From: Owenia fusiformis | Taxonomy: Eukaryota; Annelida; Polychaeta; Sabellida; Oweniidae | Direction: 5' to 3' | Length of the DNA: 60,000 nucleotides | NCBI GenBank assembly: GCA_903813345.2 | Contig: CAIIXF020000009.1 | Span: 11,528,030 to 11,588,029 of the forward strand | In this document: piece after piece, positions 43,491 to 55,420 of the stretch | Layout: each line of letters starts with the position of its first letter | Position numbering within the stretch: position 1 is the first letter of the stretch | Position numbers and translations under genes: made by a program | The notes under the pieces: model-generated | Told to the model about the DNA's origin: nothing | What the model saw: the letters and a program-made list of their open reading frames with translations, nothing else | Databases searched by the model: none

Positions 43491-44647
43491 AACAGGATCT
43501 TAAGAGGTTCTGGACAAATCATTTGATTCTGGACTTGACATATTTTTTTTCCAACGAAATCACATCCAAGGGTTGAATTTTTATTGGATATTTAGAGAGC
43601 GAGTCCTGTATTGATTTCAATAAAAAGGTTAAAATAGAACGCTATTTGAGAGTTAATCTTATACTTTCATTACATTGATAAATTAAGGCAAATTCTGAAA
43701 AATTTTAAAGTGCATTTTTTATGAAATATTATCCAAGTATTTAGATGAAACGGTCTTATTTAAATACAAATCATAACATGATGATATTTTTTCATAAAAT
43801 ATTTCTTCAAGAAATTCAATTGAAGGCTCAAGATAAAATGAGCTAATTTAGGTGAAAACCCTTACATGATGATGTGTTTTCATGACTTCTTTCATAAAAT
43901 TACATCAAGGGGTGAAAATAAAATGATCGAATTTAAGTGATTTAAGGATCACGAGGATAGGTTTTCTTGGATATTTTCTATGAAATCCCATCCAGTGGTC
44001 AAGGTAAAATTTTTATTTGGTATATTTGGTCACGTGTTCGAACCCATAGAACCATATAGGAACGTCATTTTGAATGTTACGTGATAAATCCATATAAGGC
44101 TTTTAGAACAATGTGGGGAAAGATGAGGGGAAACCCCTAACACCTGTTCACGATTTTATCCGAACGTTCATCGGATCATTTCGGTTTTTATGCACTTCAT
44201 TATTTTACCGAAGTTTGCCGATTCGATTCGTCGTATTTCGGAATATTGGGGACAATTTTATACTCCATAGGGAGTATTTTTAATCTACTTCTTATTACGA
44301 AGATTCCCGAACCTTGTTCGGATTAATCCGGATTTTCTGACCTACTTCATCTACCGAGATTTAACGAGTTTACATTCGGCTCATTTCGGAATCCTGGTGA
44401 CAATTTTATACTCCATTGGAGTATTTTTGATCTACTTCTTATGACGAAGATGTCCGAACCTTGTTCGGATTAATCCGGATTTTCTGACCTACTTCATCTA
44501 CCGAGATTTAACGAGTTTACATTCGTCTCATTTCGGAATCCTGGTGACAATTTTATACTCCATTGGAGTATTTTTGATCTACTTTTTCTGGATTTTGCCC
44601 TACTTATTATATCTTTACAACAAGCAAATCAAAAAATTCGCCATGAA

Positions 44648-44711
44648 CGGGTCTCGATCGACTAACCTAGAGCATGGAAGCTAGGCACGTTAGCCATGAG
44701 GCTAACGTGCA
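44648..44711 (-). repeat. tRNA-like segment in the left TIR, minus strand
   Basis: Read on the minus strand: TTAGCCTCATGGCTAACG resembles an A box and GTCGATCGAGACCC a B box (GGTTCGANTCC). The right-arm copy is at 57601-57664 on the plus strand. No convincing acceptor stem; may be a relic of a tRNA-derived repeat. Confidence 0.3.
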
Positions 44712-44825
44712 ACCGATACGAAAGGATAAAAGTATTATATATTTATACCGAGCGTCAATTCAAAATGATCTTCACTTTTGACTGCACGTAAATACAACTC
44801 GTCAGTTGTATCCAGAATAGATGAA

Positions 44826-44880
44826 CGCCTATGGTACTAGTGAATAACCAAGTCCCAGGCGAGTGGTTCGCACCCCACCG
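44826..44880 (+). repeat. Second tRNA-like segment in the left TIR
   Basis: CCTATGGTACTAGTGAATAA followed by GTGGTTCGCACCCCACC, which resembles a T-arm/B box with a short stem. The inverse copy is at 57432-57486. Confidence 0.3.
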
Positions 44881-44926
44881 TGATATGTTATTTTTGCTTT
44901 TTTAATACGACAGAAAGGAGCAAGGT

Positions 44927-46162
44927 CACTGGCATGTAGCGGTCCTGATATCGATACATTCTACACGCAATAAAACCAGATACCTGCGTGTGATTAAAAC
45001 TACATGTTAGAGCGTCGATATCCTACAAATCCTATTTTTTCATAAAAATATTTTTTCATGAAATCCAATCGAAGGGTGAAGATAAAACGATCTTTTAGGT
45101 AAAACAGCTTTACATGATCTGGTGATGTGTTTTCATAACTTTTTTCATAAAAGACCATTCTCGGTTTGGAGAACAAAGTTCGTCACTCTAATTGAGCGTT
45201 ATCCCTGCTTCGGACAAATTTGATTTTTTTTACATAATATAGATTTGAATGTCTTCTTTTGAATAGTCATAGTTTAATTTGGGTAATATTTCTAGATTTT
45301 TCATACAAAAATTACTAGTGAAACACCCAACGTCGCTTTTATGATTCGTACCACTTTTTTAACTTGGTGTATTGCATATTTCCGTGGGTTGATTTGAAAA
45401 AAAGACAAACAACGTATACATGAATATGTCATAAGCATATAGTGAGATAATTGTTAGATTAGGTTTGCTATAAGTGACTTTAAAACAAAAAAATAAAAAA
45501 CATTAGTTCACGTGTTAAAGTCCCATTGACCACGACATCAAGGAAAATTGAGCTTTTTGTCATCAGACATCTGAACATCTAAGATGTTATTTTTATTGAT
45601 GAAAAGATTCTTACATACTAAAGTTACATTAAAATATCAATTGCAATAGCCACCTGTTTTTAACATCCCTTTGTCACTCATCCCTTAATTATCTCTGTGT
45701 ATCTTAAACGTGTGTGTGTTCGATGTTGATAGCACCCGAGTGCAACCTAAGGAGCACATACAATACATTTTGTGTATGCCCAGTCTGGCCGCCATATATC
45801 TGCCTGCACCGAGAAATGGGCGCAGCTTTGACAATTAACGAATGATATAACGATATCACGGATTTCACCGAATGTTATTCATCCCTAAATAGCTTTTTTA
45901 TTTAGTCTTATGATCCGACTGATGTTTCAATTTTTTGCAGTGACTCTGAAATTGCTGCACCAGATATGACATCACAGCGACTCATTTTCCTACATTTAAA
46001 TCACTAAACTAAATCAATTGAAACATAATCATTAAAGAATGAGGACCTTGTATTTTACTTTGGACGAGGGTAGTGGCCATGTCTTGGCATGGCTAGTTGT
46101 GCATTAACGTTTGATACTGTTGTGCGGATAAAAATAATGAATATATGTTAAAGTAGCACTAA
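44927..46162. other. Interior of the 15-kb element, left part
   Basis: Non-coding as far as seen. About 45035-45155 is a diverged copy of the subterminal region 43780-43905 (TGTTTTCATGACTTCTTTCATAAA in similar order), so subterminal repeats occur. Confidence 0.45.
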
Positions 46163-46345
46163 TAGCCGGATGACAAATTGAATATAAGGGGGTTAAAAAA
46201 AAAGTTTGCTACCCACCTGGTATAACAAGTGGTGTTTGGTACCATATTGTAGGAAAATATGTCAGCTAACTGAAAATATATGTTGTGAAATTTGGTTCCG
46301 CGACCGAACATGAATAAATTAACGAATTAATTAGCATGTGATTAA
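46163..46345 (+). repeat. Left TIR of the 6-kb element
   Basis: Starts TAGCCGGATGACAAATTGA. The matching inverse is at 52045-52206. Arms are clearly diverged, so the 6-kb element is older or less homogenised than the host element's arms. Confidence 0.82.
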
Positions 46346-47389
46346 TTATCTTTTAATTGAAGTAGCACTACCAGAGGCTTAATAAGGTTAAATGGATTGC
46401 ATGACTACACCTACCCTTTGGATATTATATGAGGAAATGCTTGTTTAACAATTGTAAACCAAACTGGGAACAAAATCTCTTTGTATTTTTAAGAAATTAG
46501 CATCTGAATACTAAATGACGGAAAAAAGATTATATTTTTCTACCATGCTTTTTTTCATTGCTAGGATTAGAAATAAGTTGCACCATAATATAACACATAT
46601 TAGTATTTTAAAATCATCTACCAGGACTGTTTGACAATTTGATATGATTATTTTACTTGTTGAACATCTTAAAATAATTTTTTTTATCACTCATTAGTGC
46701 CCTACCCCAAATAAGAGTATAAAAGTGGGCATGGCAAATCTTGTTTCTGATGCGGCATTTGACAAAATAACATACAACACAGAGCAAATGTTCATATTCT
46801 GAAGAACAGATTTGATTTTAAGTAACATTTTTACATGCCAGCTATGCTAATTACAGCATATCAATTAAATATTATGTAATAATAATGACGATTATATAAT
46901 AATAATGATAATGCTAATAATAAGGTATGTTAAGACAGTTAAGACACAGCATTAAAATATGATTAAGATTCTTGGTTTCAGTTGCCATTTAGAAAGTAGC
47001 CAAGGGCTATAAAGATGATCAATAAATTAATAATTAATATTCATATTTTTGTTGGGACGTTTAAGAATTTAATTCCTGGTCATACACAAATTATTAGAAC
47101 CTGTTTAAATTGAGGTTGTCATACGGATTATTTATAGAAGCAATCTGGAAACAATTAACTATGTTTTAACATGTTCATAAAATATATTTAAGATAACTTT
47201 TTTGTGTCATTCATCTTTTATAGGTATGTGACATAACAATGATTATTGTAATACATACTCAATGATCAAAAGCATTATTATTGTTTGAAAGCTTGAATCT
47301 GATTACTATCTATATTGAATAGGATGAACCTCTTTGATATTCAAATCTTTTGTTATTTTGTGGTGACTGCATAACTGTGCTATGGGAAA

Positions 47390-50300
47390 TCAGATGTTTT
47401 TGCACCAGCAAATGCCAAACAAATGCTACAAGAAAAACACTTAGACAGGGGAATTAGTGGGCCTCAAACTAGCTTACGAAGCACTCTCTAGACTAAATAT
47501 ACAGGGTGTCCCGAAAGTATGGGGCCCCCCCTAGGCAGACATATACCAGTGTCGTCATAGTATGTGTTATATCTCATTTGAAAGCTTATCCAAAGTTACA
47601 TTGATTCGCCAAGTATCATGGTTCAACTCTCAAATGTGAAAAAATTACAGGCATTTCAAAATTTAGTGTTTGGTCAAAATTTAGTTCAATTTTACACCAA
47701 ATCACTAGTCAATGTGTCCTCCTGGGCCATCTTAACAGCAGCAATTCTTTTCGGGTTGGAGCGATATTGAGTTGGAAAAAGAGAATGGTGAGGGTAGAAA
47801 CTCTAAGGAAACTTTTCTAAAGTCCCTTAACAGGTTTTAAGAGGGTTATAAAATCCCCCACCCCTATTTGAAGGGCTTTTAAGGTCATATCTGAAAATAA
47901 TTGCTGCTGTTAACATGGCCAAGGGGGGACACATTGACTAGTTATGTGGCGTAAAATTGAACTTTATTTTGACAAAACACTAACTTTTAAAATGACTGTA
48001 ACTTTTTCCCATTTTGGAGTTAAACCATGATACTTGGCAAATCAATGTAACTTTGGATAAGCTTTAAAATGATATATGACACATACTATGAGGACACTGG
48101 AATATGTCTGCCTAGGGGGGGCCCATACTTTCGGGACACCCTGTAGTCAGCAGAGGCCTGGTATGCAGAAAACAATGAAGCTCTGTTATCTGAAAAACTG
48201 AAAGATCTTCTTTGACGTCTAGAGATTGCTTTTCATGAGAGTCAACTGGACAAAGTCAATATGCTCAATGAAAGTATGGAACAGGAAATTGAAGCAACTG
48301 ATGAGAAGCTCTAAATATTGAAAAGAGAAGGAAGACAAAGATCAAAAACATTTGAATACTGGGCTACTTTTCTAGAAGGGTGTGACTTATTTAGAATCCT
48401 CAGAGCTGACCATTCAGCAAATTTTCAATCTTGATTCGATTGCTGAAGCAATTCCCTGGTTTTTTGCAGCAGGAAAAATAAATTATGCAAGATATACACC
48501 TGTTTATGTCCTGGAAATGAAACAACTAGAAAATCTTCAGCCTGAATCATTTACATATGAGGGAAGGTGGATTTGTTGTTAGACGATCAGACTCGACCCA
48601 TTTCAATTGTGTCCCAACAGATCAGGGACTCGAGCAAACAATTAAAAAGGAAGCAAAAAGCTCAGGAGGAAATAAAGGTTTCACACGATCTAAGAGTACA
48701 CTTATCAGATGGCTTGTGACAAGGCACATAACTGCTGAATATTTTGAGGGAGTGAAAATCCTACAGTACCAGTCGGCACGACGGCTATTCACAGTGACAT
48801 TGGAAAAAGTAGAATGGCCAAAGTTGAAAGTGACCTACTAAAAATGAAGTCAACCATCAATGACATTTTTCAAAATCCCTTTGACATGGAGACTGTTCCA
48901 CCAAATCTAATTAACATAGGAACGGGCCAAATAGCACCCCTTGAAAAGGATCTAACTGAATATCTTGACAGGGCCAAGAACACCAAGAAAAGTTCATAGT
49001 ACACCGGCTCTTGGAAGATACAGCACACTTTTGGGATCCAGATAAAAGGCTTGGCATAAAAACCTTTTCAGACACAAAGAAAACTACCATTACTGTAGCT
49101 GGAAAAAGGATTGCCATAGAATCTGAAGTTTTATTTAGAAGGTTGCTTTTGGTTTCAAAGGATCGTGATGTAGATTTACAACAAGTGCTGAAGCATGAGC
49201 TCACTACAGTGCCACCTTCATTGTTCAATGATGATGGAACAATAAGAAAAACTGCTAAGTGTAAATTAGCAAAGAGACTGGAATCATATGCCGGAGTGAC
49301 AGAAGTTTCGGAAGACCTTAAAGAAGGAACTAGTAGTTATATCTTTTATGGGATGGCCCTGCTGTAGTCGATGAACGACTGGTGGATGGAGTTTTAGGGA
49401 GAATCCTAAAGTTTCTGAAAGGTACCACTGATGCACTAACAGTAGTATTTGTTAGATATGATAATCCCAATATCAGGCTATCAAATTTGCTGAACGTGAG
49501 AGACGCAGCAACAATGATGACTCAACTACCCATATAATTGCTGCTGGAAGGAATGTGCCTAATTTTAGAAGATTCTTGAAGAATCCAGCAAATAAAGCAA
49601 ATCTTGCTCATTTCATTTGTCAAATGCTAGTGGTCATTGCTCCTCAATACCTCAAAAAGGGACAGAGTGTAGTTCTTGCTGGTGGATTCCAAAACAATGA
49701 CAAAGTTTCAAAGCTGACAGCAAAAGGTGATCAATATCTCTCCCATCTTGCATGTAGTCATGAAGAGGCTGATATAATGCTCATTCTACACACTATTAAA
49801 AATGCAAAACAGAACCAGCGTATCATTGTCAAGTGTGATGACATAGATGTATTTGTCCTCCTAGTTCATTACTTTCAGACTCAATATTTGACAGACAGAC
49901 TTGAAGTTTTTATGCACACTGGACGTGCAAACAAGGAGAGATACATCCCAATTCATACCATTGCAAATGGACTTGGTGAAGGTATTTGTCGATTACTTCC
50001 TGCAGTTCACGTGCTCACGGGATCGGACACAACCTACGCATTGCATAGAATTGGCAAGAGAACTGCCTTTGCCAAACTGCAGAAAAATCATACATAAATA
50101 GTTTGCCTTTCTGCATTTGAAGACCAAATTAAACTCCAAAGTTTCGCTAGGCAGTTCATTCTGTCAATGTTGTGTGACAGGAAAGAAAACAAGTGCAGCT
50201 ATGACATTAGACGACCTCCGTTTTGTGTTGGCTTCTACAACAGATAAACCAGCATCAGGTCTTCCACCAACAGAAGATGCATTCAAACAACATGTACAAA

Positions 50301-50644
50301 TGTGCCAGATTCAACTTCAGATTTTGCTTTCCAGTCATATTGCTGAACTAGATTTGTGAGACCCAGTTGGAAATGAATGGAAAATAGTCAATGGGAAAAT
50401 GATGCCTGTAATGATCACCAAAGACCCAGCTCTAATTGAATTGAGGGATGTTACACATCTTTATTGCAAGGACGCAAACTGTAATGTTGCACAAAATTGT
50501 CTGGCTGCAGGACTAACTTGCATTCCAATATGTGCCTGTCATGATCAGGGTGGTTGTTCCAACATCCAGGCAATTGTGATGAAGATGATTCAAGTGTTGA
50601 TGTCTTGTGAACCTTCACATGAGTTACAGGGGTGTATACGATAA
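47390..50644 (+). pseudogene. Decayed gene of a widespread uncharacterised family (HEEAD motif, Cys-rich C-terminus)
   Basis: Coding pieces run in several frames: FAPANAKQMLQEKHLDRGI and GLKLAYEALSRL before 47499, AEAWYAENNEALLSEKLKDL after the nested insertion, INYARYTPVYVLEMKQL (48382-48575), VPTDQGLEQTIKKEAKSSGG (48557-48800), INIGTGQIAPLEKDL (48814-48999), 49011-49366, CSHEEADIMLILHTIKNAK with CDDIDVFVLLVHYF and HVLTGSDTTYA (49555-50097), and CNVAQNCLAAGLTCIPICAC (50399-50644). This order matches a multicopy protein family I know from cnidarian, mollusc and fish genomes, usually with HEEADTR, DTDVhVL and FTGCDT motifs; its function is not established. At least five frame changes, internal stops and an insertion break it, though some gaps could be introns. 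Its place between TIRs suggests that it belonged to the transposon. Confidence 0.7.
47502..48143. mobile_element. 642-bp long-TIR element in a TA site, inside the decayed gene
   Basis: Ends CAGGGTGTCCCGAAAGTATG and the inverse CATACTTTCGGGACACCCTG; the arms continue over about 220 bp. TA at 47500-47501 and 48144-48145, as for Tc1/mariner elements. Removing it rejoins EALSRLN with AEAWYAEN of the host gene. Confidence 0.88.
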
Positions 50645-51397
50645 ATTTATATGATACATTTTGTAAGGGCTGTACTTATTATGCTTCCTTCACATAGGGT
50701 TGATGATAAGGGTTTTGTATCGACCTATGTTAGTACCTGGAGTTACCCCTATAAACTCTTGATTGACTACTGACCAGTAAAATAGAGGTAACAAATTATG
50801 ATGGCTACTTCAACTGATTCTGAAGCAAATCCATAAAGAAGTTATTAAGTTCATTTGTAAGGGTTACACTAATTAGTTAATCTTATTTATACGATAAATT
50901 TATATGAAACATTTTGTAAGGGCTGTACTTATTATGCTTCCTTCACATAGGGTTGATGATAAGGGTTTTGTATCGACCTATGTTAGTACCTGGAGTTACC
51001 CCTATAAACTCTTGATTGACTACTGACCAGTAAAATAGAGGTAACAAATTATGATGGCTACTTCAACTGATTCTGAAGCAAATCCATAAAGAAGTTATTA
51101 AGTTCATTTGTAAGGGTTACACTAATTAGTTAATCTTATTTATACGATAAATTTATATGATACATTTTGTAAGGGCTGTACTTATTATGCTTCCTTCACA
51201 CAGGGGTTGATGATAAGGGTTTTATATCGACCTATGTTAGTACCTGGAGTTACCCCTATAAACTCTTGATTGACTACTGACCAGTAAAATAGAGGTAACA
51301 AATTGTGATGGCTACTTCAACTGATTCTGAAGCAAATCCATAAAGAAGTTATTAAGTTCATTTGTAAGGGTTACACTAATTAGTTAATATTATTTGT
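50639..51397 (+). repeat. 253-bp unit in three near-identical tandem copies
   Basis: Starts (CGATAAATTTATATGA) at 50639, 50892 and 51145. The first overlaps the end of the decayed gene. Diverged echoes (TTTGTAAGGGTTACACCAAT) follow at about 51525 and 51690. Confidence 0.95.
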
Positions 51398-52044
51398 GTC
51401 AAACTTTTATAAAAATTACTTTGTGATACTTTTATTTGAATGTTAAATGAATATTTTGAAAAATCGTGTTCTTTTTATATAAATAAATTAACAGAGTTAA
51501 AAATAAGTTGTTTAGTATATTTGTAAGGGTTACACCAATTAATTAATTTCCTTTATTTATTTCAAACTTTGAAAAAGGGGCTCTGAGAGTACTTCTTTAA
51601 TTTGAATGCTAATTGAGAATTTCCAACTGTCTTGTTCATTTTGTATAAGAACAGTTTATGATATCAAATGAAATATTTAATTAATTTATATATTTGTAAG
51701 GGTTCAGCCAATTAATTAGTAACCTTTAATTAATTCAAACTTTCATAAAAAGGTCTTGTGAGCACTTCTCTTTTATTTGAATGCTAAATGAGGATTTTTG
51801 ACTGTTGTTCATTTTGTATAGACTAATTTTAGTATCAAATAAAATGATACATAAAAAAGCATTTTCCAACTTGTATTACATAACATGTTTATCTAATTTA
51901 CATATTATTGATCATAATAAGCACTGTTTAACCTCACTATAGTATATCATCATAATTTACAAAGATGAAGGACTTGAACATGTTATTTAAAGTACTTTAC
52001 CATTAACATTGAAAATCAAAATTATTTTTCAATATTATTGTTCA

Positions 52045-52206
52045 CTAATTAATTAGTGAAATTAATCACCTCCGGTCGCGGAACCAAATTTCACAACATA
52101 CATTTCTGTATTGCCCATATTCTTAGCTTCAATATGATACCACACACGACTTGTTATACCAGGTGGGTAGCATTATGAAAAAAAACCTCAATTTGTCATC
52201 CAGCTA
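52045..52206 (-). repeat. Right TIR of the 6-kb element
   Basis: Inverse partner of 46163-46345; ends TTTGTCATCCAGCTA followed by the TAA duplication. Confidence 0.82.
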
Positions 52207-53971
52207 TAAACAGATACTTTTAAAGTTAAAAGAATATAGTTACATTTAAAGAATGGGCCCAACGAATAGATATTGAATATAGGACTCGTTTGATGAAACG
52301 TTCGTTCTTTTAATTCTAATAAACCTAGAAATCAACGATTAAGTAAATTGACAAGACTTCATGTTCAAGTTGGCTGAATTTCGTGTAACTTAACTCTGTT
52401 ATGTTTCTAGATTTTACATATGGAGAACAGAATTCGAAATCATAATCACAATCGTATTTTAAGGCAAATAGGCCATGAATATGCTTTTAGTTACACGGTG
52501 GATGATCAAATTAACACATTTTGGATGTTGAATTTCATTTCAAGTTCATTCGAATTTACGCATTATCGTGGGAAAGCCCATGGCATTATCCAATAAAATT
52601 GATATATATACTGTCTAGGCTGAGACTAACATATATAATGTTATTTAATGTATTTAATATACAGGATATATCTGAGAAAGTTATGCAATATATCTACACG
52701 AGAAATAGTAGGGACCGAGGGTTGATATATTACCTTTACCTGTCGAAAATCGAGTATAAACTATGAGGATTAGATACGCATTGAATGTAATGGAACCGTC
52801 ATGTAATAATTAGAAATGATAATCACAATCAAATCATGGATATTTTATCTAGATTTAAAGTGCTTAAGATTTATTTTTAAAACTCAACCGAACTATTAAC
52901 ATTTAAAAGCACCGAACGAATTTTCTGGGGATTGCTGATAAGCGGGTGGGATGGAATGGGAGGGATAAAATGAAATACTAGATAAAATATTGATACCTTT
53001 ACGCATGTCAATCTCAAATTAGAATGCATATATCATTATCTCTTTTATTCTTCTGTATTGTAATACGATAGTCTGATTATTGTCAATATCCTATACATGA
53101 AATAATGTACAACGTGTATTCTACATTGAATAACAAACGAAATAAAACTCATCTTTGTACGAATTTATTTTTCATATGACACAAAGTAACATAACATTGT
53201 TATATGTTGCATTTACGACTACTACAGCAAATCAGAAAATTCGTACAATATCAAACGTAAGAGTTGTTCACAAATACATTGGTATTTTGATATGAGTATC
53301 ATGTAGTATTAAAATATTAAAATCATATGATCAGCAAGTTTATAAGCTTAATATTGTATTGTTTTTTATTTAAGTGTCGCATGCTTAATTTCATACATAT
53401 ACATCTGTACAATCATCCAAAAAGCCTCGAGCCACCAATGGCTTATGAGACACTGCTAATCAAAATAAATCATATAATATTATATAATAAGATGCATAAT
53501 ATGAGTCAGTTGCAGAAATAGGATTATGAATAAAGCAAAGTTCATGACCTCTATTACGAACATTGTTTGATGAACTCGATCACTCAGTCAGTTGTTGAAC
53601 ATATGCAAATGTGGTCAGGTTATAAATATAAGTACAATTTAAGTCCATGATATTTTCACATATTGAACATAACACTCAGTTCACAAAGAGATGTATACAA
53701 ATCTAATCCACAAGTAGAAATGATTGTTTCATGCTGTTTATGCATTGTGTATAAACTGTAATCCAAAACATGAATAAAGTGGGCAAGAGGTGGTTGTATG
53801 ATGGCCCATAAAATCACATTATGTAACACCGGCACCCTGGTTCAATATAGTGCAGTGGCCCATGTTTGATATACGTACATCAAAACTCATGTTTTTTCAA
53901 GGAAAGAAGCTAGATTAGTGATATATTGAAAAATCAAACTACTATACCCCAATACTGTAGCCCGTATTTCT

Positions 53972-54194
53972 TTAAAAGGAATACAGGCTACAGTGAAGTT
54001 GCAAATGGAGGACCTTTGTTTATTTCCATAGTTCTGGAGGAATACTAGATTTTACATTGTATAGATTCATCGAGCAGTTTGCAACGCACTATCACCAGAA
54101 AAGTCCTATGGAAAAGGACAAAGAATACCCGCTCTATTTGCAACTTAACTGTACCCTGTATTCTTTTTAAATGTGTTCACGTGGTAGGGTAGTG
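53972..54194. mobile_element. Inverted-repeat element, relative of 9961-10024
   Basis: GAATACAGGCTACAGTGAAG at 53979 is the imperfect inverse of CTTAACTGTACCCTGTATTC near 54144; the outer part CACGTGGTAGGGTAGTGTG is shared with 10006-10024. Confidence 0.55.
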
Positions 54195-55000
54195 TGATAC
54201 TCCCTCTGCCTATGCCTACATCGTTCAATCTTTTTTTCATAGTATAACGCCTTATTAATACAACAGTTATTGAGCTGTTAAGAAAACATACTAACAAACA
54301 AACCACCGAGTTTAGAGTAAGACATATACATGTATTGTTCTATTATCAAATCATATATTGTGTCCCAATTCTAAAACGTTAACAGTTTATGGTGTACAAT
54401 AAAACTATTACTATTAACCACTTTAATATATTTAGACATAAAATATCAAGTTACTCATCAGCCAACAAATCTCAAAATATCGAAAAATGAAAAATACGAG
54501 GTACTTGTTCACTCAAATCTAGGAGTCAATTGGTAATGTGTACCTATAGATAGTTCTCAAAGTAAATGAGCAAAAGCGTAACATTTGTATGTAGCATGCT
54601 TCATAAAACACTTAACTTAGCCCAAAAAGTAAGCGTGCATTTTGTTCCTGGCACTGATTGGTTAATAAGTGAATACAATTCGTTGAATGCACGATGCACT
54701 CAAAAGATTAGCAGCTGGGAAAGGCTATTGAACAAAAAGTACGCTTTCGTACTCAAAAAAGGATTACCCTTTTACAACTTTGACAACTTTGAAGCATGAA
54801 CTTCGGAAGATCTAACGAAATGTACTTACTGTTACCCTGTGGATCCCAGGGTTTTGATATGTTCTACAAAGTCATGCAAAGACAGAGCATATATGCACTA
54901 AAAATATCTGTGACACTTGTATGATATGTATTCCACTTTGAACCACCATCTATTTCAATATTGTGAAAATATATATTTCCCAAATTATGAAATAAAGGAG

Positions 55001-55420
55001 CTTGTATTCGCGAATGCCGCTAACGCCTGTCGGCTACCGGATAAACCTACTTTACTATTTTATGGGCAATTCATTAAAATATTAATGGAATATTGTCAGG
55101 TTCTTTTCATATTTAAATGAGTCGCCCATAGAATGGTAGGTTAATCCGGAAGCTGAAATCTTCCATTCCCAAATCATAGTCTTAGCTTGTATTCGCAAAT
55201 GCAACTAACGCCTGTCGGCTACCGGATTAACCTATTATTTTACTGGAAACTCATGTCAATACGAATAGTACCTGCCACTATTCCATTCATATTTAAATGA
55301 CTTGGTCATATTATACTGGGTTAATCAGGTAGCCGGAAGGCGTTAGTTGCATTCGCGAATATAAGGTTAGCTTGTATTCAATAATGCAAGAAACGCCTGT
55401 CGGCTACCGGATTAAACTAC
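55001..55420. repeat. Cluster of MITE-like modules
   Basis: A module CTTGTATTCGC ... AACGCCTGTCGGCTACCGG ... TTAA occurs directly at 55001, 55187 and 55371 and inverted at about 55319-55366. The 55187-55366 pair forms a complete hairpin element; the others look like solo or degenerate ends. Confidence 0.75.

Larger units (their letters stand above)
43491..44926 (+). repeat. Left terminal inverted repeat of the 15-kb element
   Basis: Begins AACAGGATCTTAAGAGG. Contains a 147-bp tandem unit from GACAATTTTATACTCC (44251, 44399, 44546) with the hairpin ATACTCCATTGGAGTAT, the hairpin CACGTTAGCC/GGCTAACGTG, and two tRNA-like segments. Confidence 0.9.
46163..52206. mobile_element. 6.04-kb TIR element nested in the 15-kb element
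   Basis: TIRs of about 165-185 bp: 46163-46345 and 52045-52206 pair as inverse copies (TGCTACCCACCTGGTATAAC, GAAATTTGGTTCCGCGACCG). TAA flanks both ends (46160-46162 and 52207-52209), a 3-bp duplication such as PIF/Harbinger makes, though other groups are possible. The interior carries a decayed protein-coding region and a triplicated 253-bp unit. Confidence 0.82.

Noticed and set aside
54566-54799. 77-codon + frame inside the 15-kb element
   Set aside because: No recognised motif, short, and no neighbouring coding sequence in phase.
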